Shown piece after piece: positions 53,754 to 61,400 of a DNA stretch of 64,000 bases. The position numbers and the translations under genes were made by a program. The stretch is from Mesorhizobium_K sp040049215. GTDB taxonomy: Bacteria > Pseudomonadota > Alphaproteobacteria > Rhizobiales > Rhizobiaceae. The notes beneath the pieces are model-generated. The model worked only from the letters and a program-made list of their open reading frames with translations. It was not told where the DNA came from and ran no database searches. How positions within the stretch are numbered: position 1 is the stretch's first letter; every line of letters starts with the position of its first letter. The stretch covers positions 1,364,001 through 1,428,000 of the forward strand of contig NZ_JBDZDN010000001.1 of the NCBI RefSeq assembly GCF_040049215.1, written 5' to 3'.

Positions 53754-53849
53754 TCAGTTCCGGTCGAAAGGCGATCCGGCGCCGTTTGCCGTGACGGTGT
53801 CCAGCTTCCCGCGGCGAACCAAGATCGGCTTCTCGTATTGCTTTTTCAT
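53754..53849 (-). CDS. RiPP precursor-like peptide with lasso-type leader
   Basis: A 31-residue ORF starting at ATG 53849, with GGAGCGGG upstream. The leader MKKQYEKPILVRRGKLDTVT fits the lasso-peptide leader pattern Y-x2-P-x-L-x3-G-x5-T exactly (Tyr5, Pro8, Leu10, Gly14, Thr20). The remaining 11 residues are ANGAGSPFDRN; if cleavage follows Ala21, an Asp falls at position 8 of the core, the site used for macrolactam rings, but a 10-residue core is too short for a normal threaded tail. No cyclase, protease or B1 recognition gene is seen in this window. Similar small proteins in rhizobia are annotated as putative RiPP precursors. It lies 66 bases after cueR on the same strand. Confidence 0.65.
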   Translation of the reverse strand: MKKQYEKPILVRRGKLDTVTANGAGSPFDRN

Positions 53850-53915
53850 GTACCCGCTCCGCGTCAGTATCTTGCCCTAGGTTCCATACCAGGGAGGATC
53901 GGTCAACCGTCGGAC

Positions 53916-54314
53916 TTAACTCGCGGTCATCCCGCCCGCCATATCGTCGAGGATCGGGCAATCCGGGCGCTCGTCGCCGTGGCAGGCGTGGATCAGCGTC
54001 TGCAGCGTCGCGCGCATCGACTGCAGCTCGCGCACCTTCTCCTCGATGGCGGCGACATGGCTCCTCGCGATCTCGCGCACGTCGTGGCTGGCGCGGCTCT
54101 TGTCGCGGTAGAGCGCCATCAGCTGGCGGCAGTCCTCGATCGAGAAGCCGAGCCCGCGCGCACGCCGCAGGAAGGTGAGCCGGTGGATGTCGTCGCCGGA
54201 ATAGTCGCGGTAGCCGTTCTGCGCCCGCGCCGGACGGATCAGGCCGATGTCCTCGTAATAGCGGATGGTCTTCGCGGGGAGGCCCGAGCGGCGGGCGGCG
54301 GCGCCGACATTCAT
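53916..54314 (-). CDS. cueR: MerR-family copper-responsive regulator CueR
   Basis: A 132-residue MerR-type activator. The winged helix-turn-helix is MNVGAAARRSGLPAKTIRYY followed by EDIGLIRP. After the dimer helix comes the metal loop CHGDERPDCPI, with the two Cys used by CueR to bind Cu(I). The start is ATG 54314. No copper ATPase or oxidase gene is adjacent, so its targets are elsewhere, although the small peptide gene downstream may be co-transcribed. Confidence 0.9.
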   Translation of the reverse strand: MNVGAAARRSGLPAKTIRYYEDIGLIRPARAQNGYRDYSGDDIHRLTFLRRARGLGFSIEDCRQLMALYRDKSRASHDVREIARSHVAAIEEKVRELQSMRATLQTLIHACHGDERPDCPILDDMAGGMTAS

Positions 54315-54535
54315 GGTGGTGAGTCCTTGATTCCGTCCCGGCCATTTCCGGGCCATTGATTTTGCTTCACATTCTCGTGACACCTGTTGCCAAAATGCCA
54401 TAGAGAACCGCTTACTTGGCGTCACACGCCGCATATAGGCAATCTGCGCTTGGCAGACAAAGGCCGCGCAACCTAAGAATGGCGAAAATGCGGCCCGAAT
54501 CGGGCCATGACGCGGACGGGATACCAGGACCAATC

Positions 54536-55156
54536 ATGCGGATCAAATCACTGCTCGTTGCTGCCGGGCTTGCCATGGCGACTGCGCTTGCCGGCTGTTC
54601 GACCGACGGCATCACCGGCGTTTCGTTCGCCAGCTACGGCGCACGCACCGACGCTGGCTACCGCGTTCCGGCCATACCGATCACCAAGGTTGCGAGCAAG
54701 TACCGCCGCCAGACCGTGAATTACCAGACCAATGAAAAGCCCGGCACCATCGTCGTCGATACGGGCCAGAAGTTCCTCTACTTCGTCCAGCCCGGCGGCA
54801 AGGCGATACGCTACGGCATCGGCGTCGGCAAGGAAGGCTTCGAATGGAAGGGCACGGCGCGCATCGGCGCCAAGCGCGAATGGCCGGTGTGGACGCCGCC
54901 GCCTGCGATGATCAAGCGCCGGCCCGATCTCGCCAAATGGCGAGGCGGCATGCCGGGCGGCCCGCAGAACGCGCTCGGCGCGCGCGCCATGTACCTGCAC
55001 AACAAGGGCGGCGATTCCGGCTACCGGCTGCACGGCACGCCCGAGTGGTGGTCGATCGGCAAGGCGATGTCTTCGGGCTGCATCCGCATGCTGAATCAGG
55101 ACGTCATCGACCTCTACAGCCGTGCCAGCGTCGGCGCCAAGGTCGTCGTGAAGTAG
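54536..55156 (+). CDS. L,D-transpeptidase (YkuD) lipoprotein
   Basis: A 206-residue cell-wall enzyme. The N-terminus is a lipoprotein signal with lipobox LAGC (residues 18-21). The YkuD domain (about residues 65-205) has the catalytic HGTPEWWSIGKAMSSGCIRM motif, with His and Cys as the active-site pair. It makes 3-3 peptidoglycan crosslinks or attaches proteins to the wall. The start is ATG 54536 with AGGA upstream. A terminator lies 50 bases downstream. Confidence 0.93.
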   Translation: MRIKSLLVAAGLAMATALAGCSTDGITGVSFASYGARTDAGYRVPAIPITKVASKYRRQTVNYQTNEKPGTIVVDTGQKFLYFVQPGGKAIRYGIGVGKEGFEWKGTARIGAKREWPVWTPPPAMIKRRPDLAKWRGGMPGGPQNALGARAMYLHNKGGDSGYRLHGTPEWWSIGKAMSSGCIRMLNQDVIDLYSRASVGAKVVVK

Positions 55157-55206
55157 AGTTTCGCATATCCGCGGACCGTCTCGGCAACAAGGGTGGTCCT
55201 AGACAG

Positions 55207-55234
55207 AAAACCGGGTCGGGGGGCCCGGTTTTTT
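55207..55234 (+). terminator. Rho-independent terminator of the YkuD gene
   Basis: Stem AAAACCGGG (55207-55215) paired with CCCGGTTTT (55224-55232), an 8-base G-rich loop, followed by further T residues. It lies 50 bases after the stop codon of the L,D-transpeptidase gene. Confidence 0.9.
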
Positions 55235-55415
55235 GTTGTCTGCCCTCGCGTCAGGCCGTAAACCGGCATCAGGCGCGACACCGGCCCCCGGTTCGGATAT
55301 GGGCAGGTACCGCGTGCGGCGAAGCGGTGTCCGGAAAGTGTGCTGATCGGCAAGGTCGCGACGGTATCGCCGCCGGCGGCCGGCGGTGTATCCGAAAGAA
55401 GGCGAAGGGGTCGAT

Positions 55416-55853
55416 ATGAGCGAACGGTTCGAGACGCGTGGGGAGATAGGGCATTCCATCGCCGGCGTGAGGGATCAGCTCTCGCTGCAGGCCCGGGTCT
55501 TCACCGTGGCGGTCGGCATCTCGGTAATCGTGCTCGGCTTCCTCTACTACCAGTACATGGGGCTCGCCGAAAAATACGCCGATCTGCAGGCCGCGCACGC
55601 CAGGATCGAGACGCAACTCGAAGCCGCGATCGCCAGCGTCGCCAGGGTGAAGGTGGATACCGAACAGGGCCGCGTCGATGCGCGGGACATCAAGAGCCTG
55701 CTCGAGGCTGCGCTGAAGCCGCCGGGAGCCCCCACCAGCGCGTCATTCCCGGGATGGCTTGGTATCAGGGCGGACGGGCCGAAGGAAGCGAAAGCGCTCA
55801 TCGACCAGTACAAAACGCCGGTCTGGATCTACGCGACCAGCCCGATGGAATAG
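55416..55853 (+). CDS. Single-span membrane coiled-coil protein, unknown function
   Basis: A 145-residue protein. A charged N-terminus is followed by a membrane helix at about residues 27-47 (FTVAVGISVIVLGFLYYQYM), then a helical, coiled-coil-prone segment (about 50-100) and a short C-terminal domain with SFPGWLGIRADGPKEAKALI. I do not recognise the family. The ATG at 55416 (MSERFETRGE) has AAGGGG 5 bases upstream and is preferred over one 30 bases earlier. It converges on the Nfu gene. Confidence 0.7.
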   Translation: MSERFETRGEIGHSIAGVRDQLSLQARVFTVAVGISVIVLGFLYYQYMGLAEKYADLQAAHARIETQLEAAIASVARVKVDTEQGRVDARDIKSLLEAALKPPGAPTSASFPGWLGIRADGPKEAKALIDQYKTPVWIYATSPME

Positions 55854-55925
55854 CCTTCAGCGTCGCGCGTCGGTTCGGACGCGCAACAAAGCTCGGCTCT
55901 ATTTGTGAAACCGAAGTTTTTGCCG

Positions 55926-56504
55926 TCAGGCGACCTGCTCGACCTGCTGCACTTCCGGCACGAAATGCTTGAGCAGGTTCTGGATGCCGTGCTTCAGCGT
56001 CGCCGTCGATGACGGGCAGCCCGCGCAGGCGCCTTTCATGTTCAGGAACACCGTGCCGTTCTCATAGCCGCGGAAGGTGATGTCGCCGCCATCCTGGGCG
56101 ACCGCCGGGCGCACCCGCGTGTCGAGCAGTTCCTTGATGGTGACGACGATCTCCTCGTCGGCCTTGTCGTAGAACTCGCCTTCCTGCTCCGTGCGGTCGG
56201 CCGTCGCCTGGCTGCCGGTAATCATCACCGGCGCCCCCGACATGAAGTGTTCCATGATGGCGCCGAGGATGGCGGGCTTCAGATGCTGCCATTCCAGGCC
56301 CTCGTCCTTGGTCACGGTGACGAAGTCGTAGCCGAAGAACACGCCCGTCACGCCCGCTATGGAGAACAGCTTTCCAGCCAGCGGCGAAGCCTGAGCGGCG
56401 CCTTCCGCGTCGCGGAAATCGGCGGTGCCCTCGGCAAGCACTTCCTTGCCGGGCAGGAATTTCAGGGTCGCCGGGTTGGGGGTCGCTTCGGTCTGGATAA
56501 ACAT
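55926..56504 (-). CDS. NifU/Nfu family iron-sulfur scaffold protein
   Basis: A 192-residue Nfu-type protein. The N-terminal Nfu_N domain (MFIQTEATPNPATLKFLPG, residues 1-90) precedes a NifU C-terminal domain with VAQDGGDITFRGYENGTVFL and the cluster-binding CAGC motif near residue 160. It carries and delivers 4Fe-4S clusters. It is conserved near usp and trpS in related genomes. Confidence 0.93.
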   Translation of the reverse strand: MFIQTEATPNPATLKFLPGKEVLAEGTADFRDAEGAAQASPLAGKLFSIAGVTGVFFGYDFVTVTKDEGLEWQHLKPAILGAIMEHFMSGAPVMITGSQATADRTEQEGEFYDKADEEIVVTIKELLDTRVRPAVAQDGGDITFRGYENGTVFLNMKGACAGCPSSTATLKHGIQNLLKHFVPEVQQVEQVA

Positions 56505-56652
56505 CGTCGTCTCCGTGGCCGTTCGAGCAATCGGCCGCTTCTTTGGAATAATTCTAAATAGGCCTGTTTTCAGTCACATTCAAGCGAAAGCGATGCTTCC
56601 TCGCCGGGCCGGCAGGAACGGTTTTCTCCCGGGACGGCCGAATCGAGGTCGT

Positions 56653-57144
56653 TCAGGCCAGGCTGTCGATTTCCTCGTCCGAGAGGTTCTGCGGCACGAC
56701 CGTGACCGGAATGGGGAAGGCGGCGCCCTTGCCGGCGATCGAGGCGACCAGCGGCCCCGGTCCCTCCTTCGCCGCGCCCGCCGCCAGCACCAGGATCGCG
56801 ATGTCCTGGTCTTCCTCGATCAGCTTGTGGATCTCGTCGGCCGGTTTGCCTTCGCGGATGACCCGTTCCGGCTCGATGCCGACCTGCTCGCGCACCTTGG
56901 TCGCATAGACGTCGAGCGCGGCGCCAGCCGCCTGCATCGCCTCCTCGCGCATGATCTTCTCGACGCCCAGCCAGTGCTGGAAGTCGCCCGGCTCGATGAC
57001 GTAGAGCAGCACCAGAACGCCGCCGGTGCTCTTGGCGCGCTTCGAGGCATAGGCGACGGCGCGCTCGCATTCCGGCGTATCGTCGATGATCGCCAGGAAC
57101 TTCCGGCGATGGCCGGCTTCCCGGCTGAGACGTTTGGAGACCAT
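56653..57144 (-). CDS. Universal stress protein family
   Basis: A 163-residue UspA-fold protein. It begins with the typical strand RKFLAIIDDTPECERAVAYA and contains VLVLLYVIEPGDF; the C-terminal part has AAGAAKEGPGPLVASIAGKG in place of the standard G-2x-G-9x-G nucleotide loop, so ATP binding is uncertain. It lies between the trpS and nfu genes, all on the same strand; co-transcription with trpS is possible. Confidence 0.85.
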   Translation of the reverse strand: MVSKRLSREAGHRRKFLAIIDDTPECERAVAYASKRAKSTGGVLVLLYVIEPGDFQHWLGVEKIMREEAMQAAGAALDVYATKVREQVGIEPERVIREGKPADEIHKLIEEDQDIAILVLAAGAAKEGPGPLVASIAGKGAAFPIPVTVVPQNLSDEEIDSLA

Positions 57145-57245
57145 GGACTACTCCCTCACGCGGCCGCTGGTCGATCGGCGCAATCTGCCACCCGCCGGCT
57201 CAGGCGGCAAGCCGAGGCCGGTGGTCCAGCCACGGCTCCTGCCAA

Positions 57246-58313
57246 TCAGTTGCCCAGCAACCCGACGATCTCGCGCACCGTCTTCATCGTCGCCTCGGCC
57301 TGCATACCCGCCCGTTCGCCGCCGTCGCGCAGCACCGAATCGACATAGGCATGGTCGGCCGAGATACGGCGCATCTCGCCGGCGATCGGCGCGAGTTTCT
57401 CGACCGCCAGGTCGGCCAGCGCCGGCTTGAACGCGGAGAACTGCTTGCCGCCGAACTCGGCCAGAACGTTCTCCTTGCTCGTCTCGGCAAGCGCGGCATA
57501 GAGCACGACGAGATTTTCCGCCTCCGGCCTGCCCTTCAGCCCGTCGGCCTCGGACGGCAGGCCATCCGGATCGGTCTTTGCCTTCCTGATCTTCTTCGAG
57601 ATCGTCTCGGCGTCGTCGGTCAGGTTGATGCGCGACAGGTCGGAGGGATCGGACTTCGACATCTTCTTCAGTCCGTCGCGCAGGCTCATGACGCGCGGCG
57701 CGGGGCCCTCGATAAGCGGCTCGGTCAGCGGGAAGAAGCCGTTCACCGTCTCCTCGCCGACCTTCATCTCGACGCCGGCGCCAAGCTCGGCGATGCGGGC
57801 CGAAAAGTCGTTGTTGAATTTCTGGGCGATGTCGCGCGTCAGTTCCAGATGCTGCTTCTGATCGTCGCCGACCGGCACATGGGTGGCGCGGTAGACCAGA
57901 ATGTCGGCCGCCATCAGCGTCGGATAGGCAAACAGGCCGACGCTGGCGTTCTCGCGGTCCTTGCCGGCCTTCTCCTTGAACTGCGTCATGCGGTTCAGCC
58001 AGCCCATGCGCGCCACGCAGTTGAAGATCCAGGCGAGCTCGGCATGCTGCACGACGCGGCTCTGGTTGAAGACGATGTGTTTTCGCGGATCGATGCCGGC
58101 CGCCAGGAAGGCGGCGGTCACCTCGCGCGTCGCGCGGATGAGCTCCGCCGGTTCCTGCCAGGTGGTGATCGCATGCATGTCGACGACGCAATAGATGCAG
58201 TCGTGGCTGTCCTGCAGCTGCACGAAGCGGCGGATCGCGCCAAGATAATTGCCGAGATGGAGGTTGCCCGTCGGCTGGACGCCGGAAAAGACGAGCGGCT
58301 TGAAACTGGACAT
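57246..58313 (-). CDS. trpS: Tryptophan--tRNA ligase
   Basis: A 355-residue class I aminoacyl-tRNA synthetase. HIGH-like motif is GNLHLGNY in FSGVQPTGNLHLGNYLGAIR, and the KMSKS motif is seen as KKMSKSDPSDLSRI. The WxxTRNA-specific GDDQKQHLELTRDIAQKFN segment is present. The start is ATG 58313 (MSSFKPLVF) with AAAGGAAC upstream; an in-frame extension upstream is not conserved. Same-strand order murJ, acyltransferase, trpS, usp, nfu. Confidence 0.96.
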   Translation of the reverse strand: MSSFKPLVFSGVQPTGNLHLGNYLGAIRRFVQLQDSHDCIYCVVDMHAITTWQEPAELIRATREVTAAFLAAGIDPRKHIVFNQSRVVQHAELAWIFNCVARMGWLNRMTQFKEKAGKDRENASVGLFAYPTLMAADILVYRATHVPVGDDQKQHLELTRDIAQKFNNDFSARIAELGAGVEMKVGEETVNGFFPLTEPLIEGPAPRVMSLRDGLKKMSKSDPSDLSRINLTDDAETISKKIRKAKTDPDGLPSEADGLKGRPEAENLVVLYAALAETSKENVLAEFGGKQFSAFKPALADLAVEKLAPIAGEMRRISADHAYVDSVLRDGGERAGMQAEATMKTVREIVGLLGN

Positions 58314-58377
58314 TCTTGTTCCTTTGGCTTGTGGAGGGCCGTTCAGCATGGTCCCCAACCCGACGGTCAGCGCAGCA

Positions 58378-58408
58378 GAAGTTGCGGACTTTTCGGGACG
58401 GGTCATGC
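58378..58408. repeat. Decayed half of the palindromic intergenic repeat
   Basis: AAGTTGCGGACTTTTCGG followed by GTCATGC closely matches the right half of the element at 27331-27377 (AAGTTGCAGACTTTTCGG ... ATCATGC). The left arm is missing or diverged. It lies in the gap upstream of trpS. Confidence 0.6.
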
Positions 58409-58481
58409 GTCTAGCAGATATGCGAGACGACTGTCCTTGCGGACGGCGCGCTTATGGACGAGCGCGCGCTTCGGATCAAGC

Positions 58482-59675
58482 CTATGCCTTCGCGCCAACG
58501 GGCTTGTCGGCGGCCGGGGCGCGCCCGGCCCTGTCGACGAGCCCTACCAGCGGCTTCAGCGCCGAGGGCAGGCGGTCGGCCAGGATTGCGAACAGAAGCG
58601 AGCCGACGACGGTGGCTGCAAGCACCAGGACGAATTTGGTCCACATTCCGGCGTCGAGCGGCAGCACGTAAAACAGCGCCGCCACCACGACGGTCTGGTG
58701 GACGATGTAGAGCGGAAAGATCTTGCGGTTGAGCCAGGCGAGCGTTGTGCTGGAGCGGTTGAAATACAGCGCGAAATAGCCGACGAGGGCAAGGATCATC
58801 GACCAGGCCAGCGCGAAGAGCAGTATCTTGAAGAGCGGCGTCATCTGGTCGTAGTCGCCGATGAAGAGCCGGCCCGCATCGGTCCAGGAATAGACGTAGA
58901 GATAGGCCGCGCATGTCAGCGACAAGCCCAGACTGACATGGCGGCGCGCCACGATCGCGCCGATCACCGCCGCATGGTGCTTCGCGACGAGGAAGCCCAG
59001 CCCGAACCAGCTCGCCCAGGTCGCGAACCAGGCGCCGTCATTGACGAGTGCATTGGTCTGGCGCGGGAAAAACGGCGTCAACGCGAGGTTCAGCACGAGC
59101 GGCAGCAGGAAGAAGAGATAGATCGCGTCGCCGCTCGCCTTTTTCTCAAACCAGTCCGCCACCGGCCGCATCGCCGGATGGCCAAGCAGCCGGAACACCG
59201 GGTAGCAGACGAAGCACATGACGACGAGATAGCCGACGAACCACATATGGGCCCAGGTGAAGTTGCCCTCCGGATATTTGCCCTCGGTGAAATAGCGGGT
59301 CAGCCAGAAGGCCGGCAACGAGCCTTCATAGCCGTCCTCCCAGATGCGCTCGTACCAGACTTGCGGCACGACGATCACGCACATGGCGAAGATCAGCGGC
59401 ACGAACAGCCGCAGGAAACGCTCCTTGAGGAAGCCGAGCCCGCCGCTCGAGCGGAAGACGAACCACGTGCCCATGCCGGAGACGAAGAAGAGCAACGCAA
59501 GGCGCCACGCGCGCGGATGTTTCATCACCAGCGACAGCGTCTCGCTGCCTTCGGTGCTCTTCAGAAGCCAGTTCATGTCGGGAAAGAAGGCGACCGACGA
59601 GTGGTAGACGATCAGGAGCGCGAAGGCGAAGACGCGCAGCGCATCGACGTAATAAAGCCGCCCTGCCGACTGCAT
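58482..59675 (-). CDS. Acyltransferase 3 / OpgC-like membrane protein
   Basis: A 397-residue polytopic protein with about ten membrane helices. The N-terminal YYVDALRVFAFALLIVYHSS contains the Arg and His expected for acyltransferase family 3 enzymes. Such proteins acetylate or succinylate surface sugars or glucans. The exact substrate is not visible, and no glycan gene is adjacent. It is on the same strand as murJ, whose stop is 122 bases upstream. Confidence 0.85.
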   Translation of the reverse strand: MQSAGRLYYVDALRVFAFALLIVYHSSVAFFPDMNWLLKSTEGSETLSLVMKHPRAWRLALLFFVSGMGTWFVFRSSGGLGFLKERFLRLFVPLIFAMCVIVVPQVWYERIWEDGYEGSLPAFWLTRYFTEGKYPEGNFTWAHMWFVGYLVVMCFVCYPVFRLLGHPAMRPVADWFEKKASGDAIYLFFLLPLVLNLALTPFFPRQTNALVNDGAWFATWASWFGLGFLVAKHHAAVIGAIVARRHVSLGLSLTCAAYLYVYSWTDAGRLFIGDYDQMTPLFKILLFALAWSMILALVGYFALYFNRSSTTLAWLNRKIFPLYIVHQTVVVAALFYVLPLDAGMWTKFVLVLAATVVGSLLFAILADRLPSALKPLVGLVDRAGRAPAADKPVGAKA

Positions 59676-59797
59676 GACTCACACCCCGTACACACCATAC
59701 CCGACCCGTCACCGGGCACCCGCTCCGGTTGTGACGGCATTTCGTTAAGAAAGTTTGGGTTCCGTCGGTAGGATTAGAAACGACCGTTAATAGAGGC

Positions 59798-61390
59798 CTA
59801 TTCCGCGTCGACCGGCGTCGTGCCCGCGCCGCCCTTGCGCCTGACATTCCTGCGGATCATGCCGAGGTCGGCGCCGCCGAGCCCGAAGGCCGCCGCGAAA
59901 TAGAGGAGCATCGCGCCCGCCACGATCCCGGCAAGCGCCACCGCCTGCGTATAGAAGGGAGAGGCAGAGGCAAGCTGCGGCGTCAGATACGCCGCCGCAG
60001 CATAGATCGCGCCCGCCATCGCCGCTGAAGCCAGTACCAGCCGCGGCATTCTTTTCACCAGGCCGGCGTCGCTTTTCCAGTGCCCCCGCTTGATCAGCAC
60101 GCCGAACAGCAGCGACGCGTTCACCCAGCCGGCCACCGCCGACGCCGTGGCGATTCCCGCCGCGCCCATCGTCGGGAACAGCCATAGCGCTACCGAGATG
60201 TTCACGGCGACCGAGACACCCGCGAACAACATCGGCGTCCTGGTGTCTTCGCGCGCAAAATACCCGGGCGTGAAGGCCTTGATCAGCACGAAGGCTGGCA
60301 GGCCGATGCCGAAGATGGCGAGCACTTCGGCGACGACCGCCGTATCGGCGGGCGTGAACGCACCGCGCTCGTAGAGTACGCGCACGATCGGCTCCGCCAT
60401 GGTCATCAGGGCGGCCGCCGCCGGCAGCGTCAGGAACAGGGTGAACTCGACCGAACGGTTCTGCAAATTGGCCGCCTCGATGCGGTTGCCGGAGCGCAGC
60501 GCGCGCGCCAGTTCCGGCAGCAGCACGACGCCGACCGCGACGCCGACGACGCCGAGCGGCAGCTGATAGACGCGGTCGGCCAAGTTGAGCGACGGCACCG
60601 CTCCGGCCCGGCCGGACGCGATGGCGGTGCCGACAAGCGTGTTGATCTGCGTGATGCCGCCGGTGATGGCGGCCGGCAGCGCCAGCCACAGCAGGCGCCT
60701 GACGTTGCGCGTCAGGCGCGGGCGGCGAAAGCCGATTGACACGCCGGCGTGCCGCACCGCGAAGAAGACGATGCCGAGCTGCACCAGGCCGGCCGCGAGC
60801 ACGCCCCAGGCCAGCGCCAGGCCGACCTCCCTGCCGTCATAGCCGCCATACCAGGCCACGGCGAGGACGCCGACCAGTATGACGTTGAGGAACACCGGCG
60901 CGATGGCCGCCGCGAAATAGCGATGCAGCGAATTCAGCATGCCCGCCATCATGGCGCCGAGCGACATGCAGATCAGATAGGGGAACATGATCGCCGCCAG
61001 CTCGACGGTGAGCAGCAGCTTGCCGGGATCGTCGGCGAAGCCCGGCGCGATCGCGTAGCGGATGACGAAAGGCATCGCGAGTTCCATGACGATCGTCAGC
61101 ACCAGCAGGATGCTGAACAGCACGCCGAACACTTCCTCGGAGAATTTTTTCGCGCCGGCCACGCCGCCGGCTTCGATCTCCCTGGCGAACAGGGGCACGA
61201 AGGCGGCGTTGAACGCGCCTTCCGCGAACAGCCGCCGGAATGTATTCGGAAACTGGAACGCCGCGTAGAAGGCCTCGGCGACCGGTCCGGTGCCAAGTGC
61301 GGCCGCCATCAGCATCTCGCGGGCGAAGCCGAGGATGCGGCTCGCCATCGTGCCCGACCCGACGGTGGCGAATTTTTTCACAAGGCTCAT
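59798..61390 (-). CDS. murJ: Lipid II flippase MurJ
   Basis: A 530-residue MVF-family membrane protein with 14 predicted helices. The N-terminus FATVGSGTMASRILGFAREM and loops such as FNAAFVPLFAREIE are characteristic. It moves lipid II across the inner membrane for peptidoglycan synthesis. It starts 10 bases after the glnD stop; the glnD-murJ pair is standard in Hyphomicrobiales. Confidence 0.95.
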   Translation of the reverse strand: MSLVKKFATVGSGTMASRILGFAREMLMAAALGTGPVAEAFYAAFQFPNTFRRLFAEGAFNAAFVPLFAREIEAGGVAGAKKFSEEVFGVLFSILLVLTIVMELAMPFVIRYAIAPGFADDPGKLLLTVELAAIMFPYLICMSLGAMMAGMLNSLHRYFAAAIAPVFLNVILVGVLAVAWYGGYDGREVGLALAWGVLAAGLVQLGIVFFAVRHAGVSIGFRRPRLTRNVRRLLWLALPAAITGGITQINTLVGTAIASGRAGAVPSLNLADRVYQLPLGVVGVAVGVVLLPELARALRSGNRIEAANLQNRSVEFTLFLTLPAAAALMTMAEPIVRVLYERGAFTPADTAVVAEVLAIFGIGLPAFVLIKAFTPGYFAREDTRTPMLFAGVSVAVNISVALWLFPTMGAAGIATASAVAGWVNASLLFGVLIKRGHWKSDAGLVKRMPRLVLASAAMAGAIYAAAAYLTPQLASASPFYTQAVALAGIVAGAMLLYFAAAFGLGGADLGMIRRNVRRKGGAGTTPVDAE

Positions 61391-61400
61391 GCGGGTTCCA

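Noticed and set aside
53692..54314. A full lasso peptide biosynthetic cluster around the RiPP-like peptide
   Set aside because: The neighbours are cueR, mmcB and a YkuD lipoprotein; no asparagine-synthetase-like cyclase, transglutaminase-like protease or B1 protein is present in the window.
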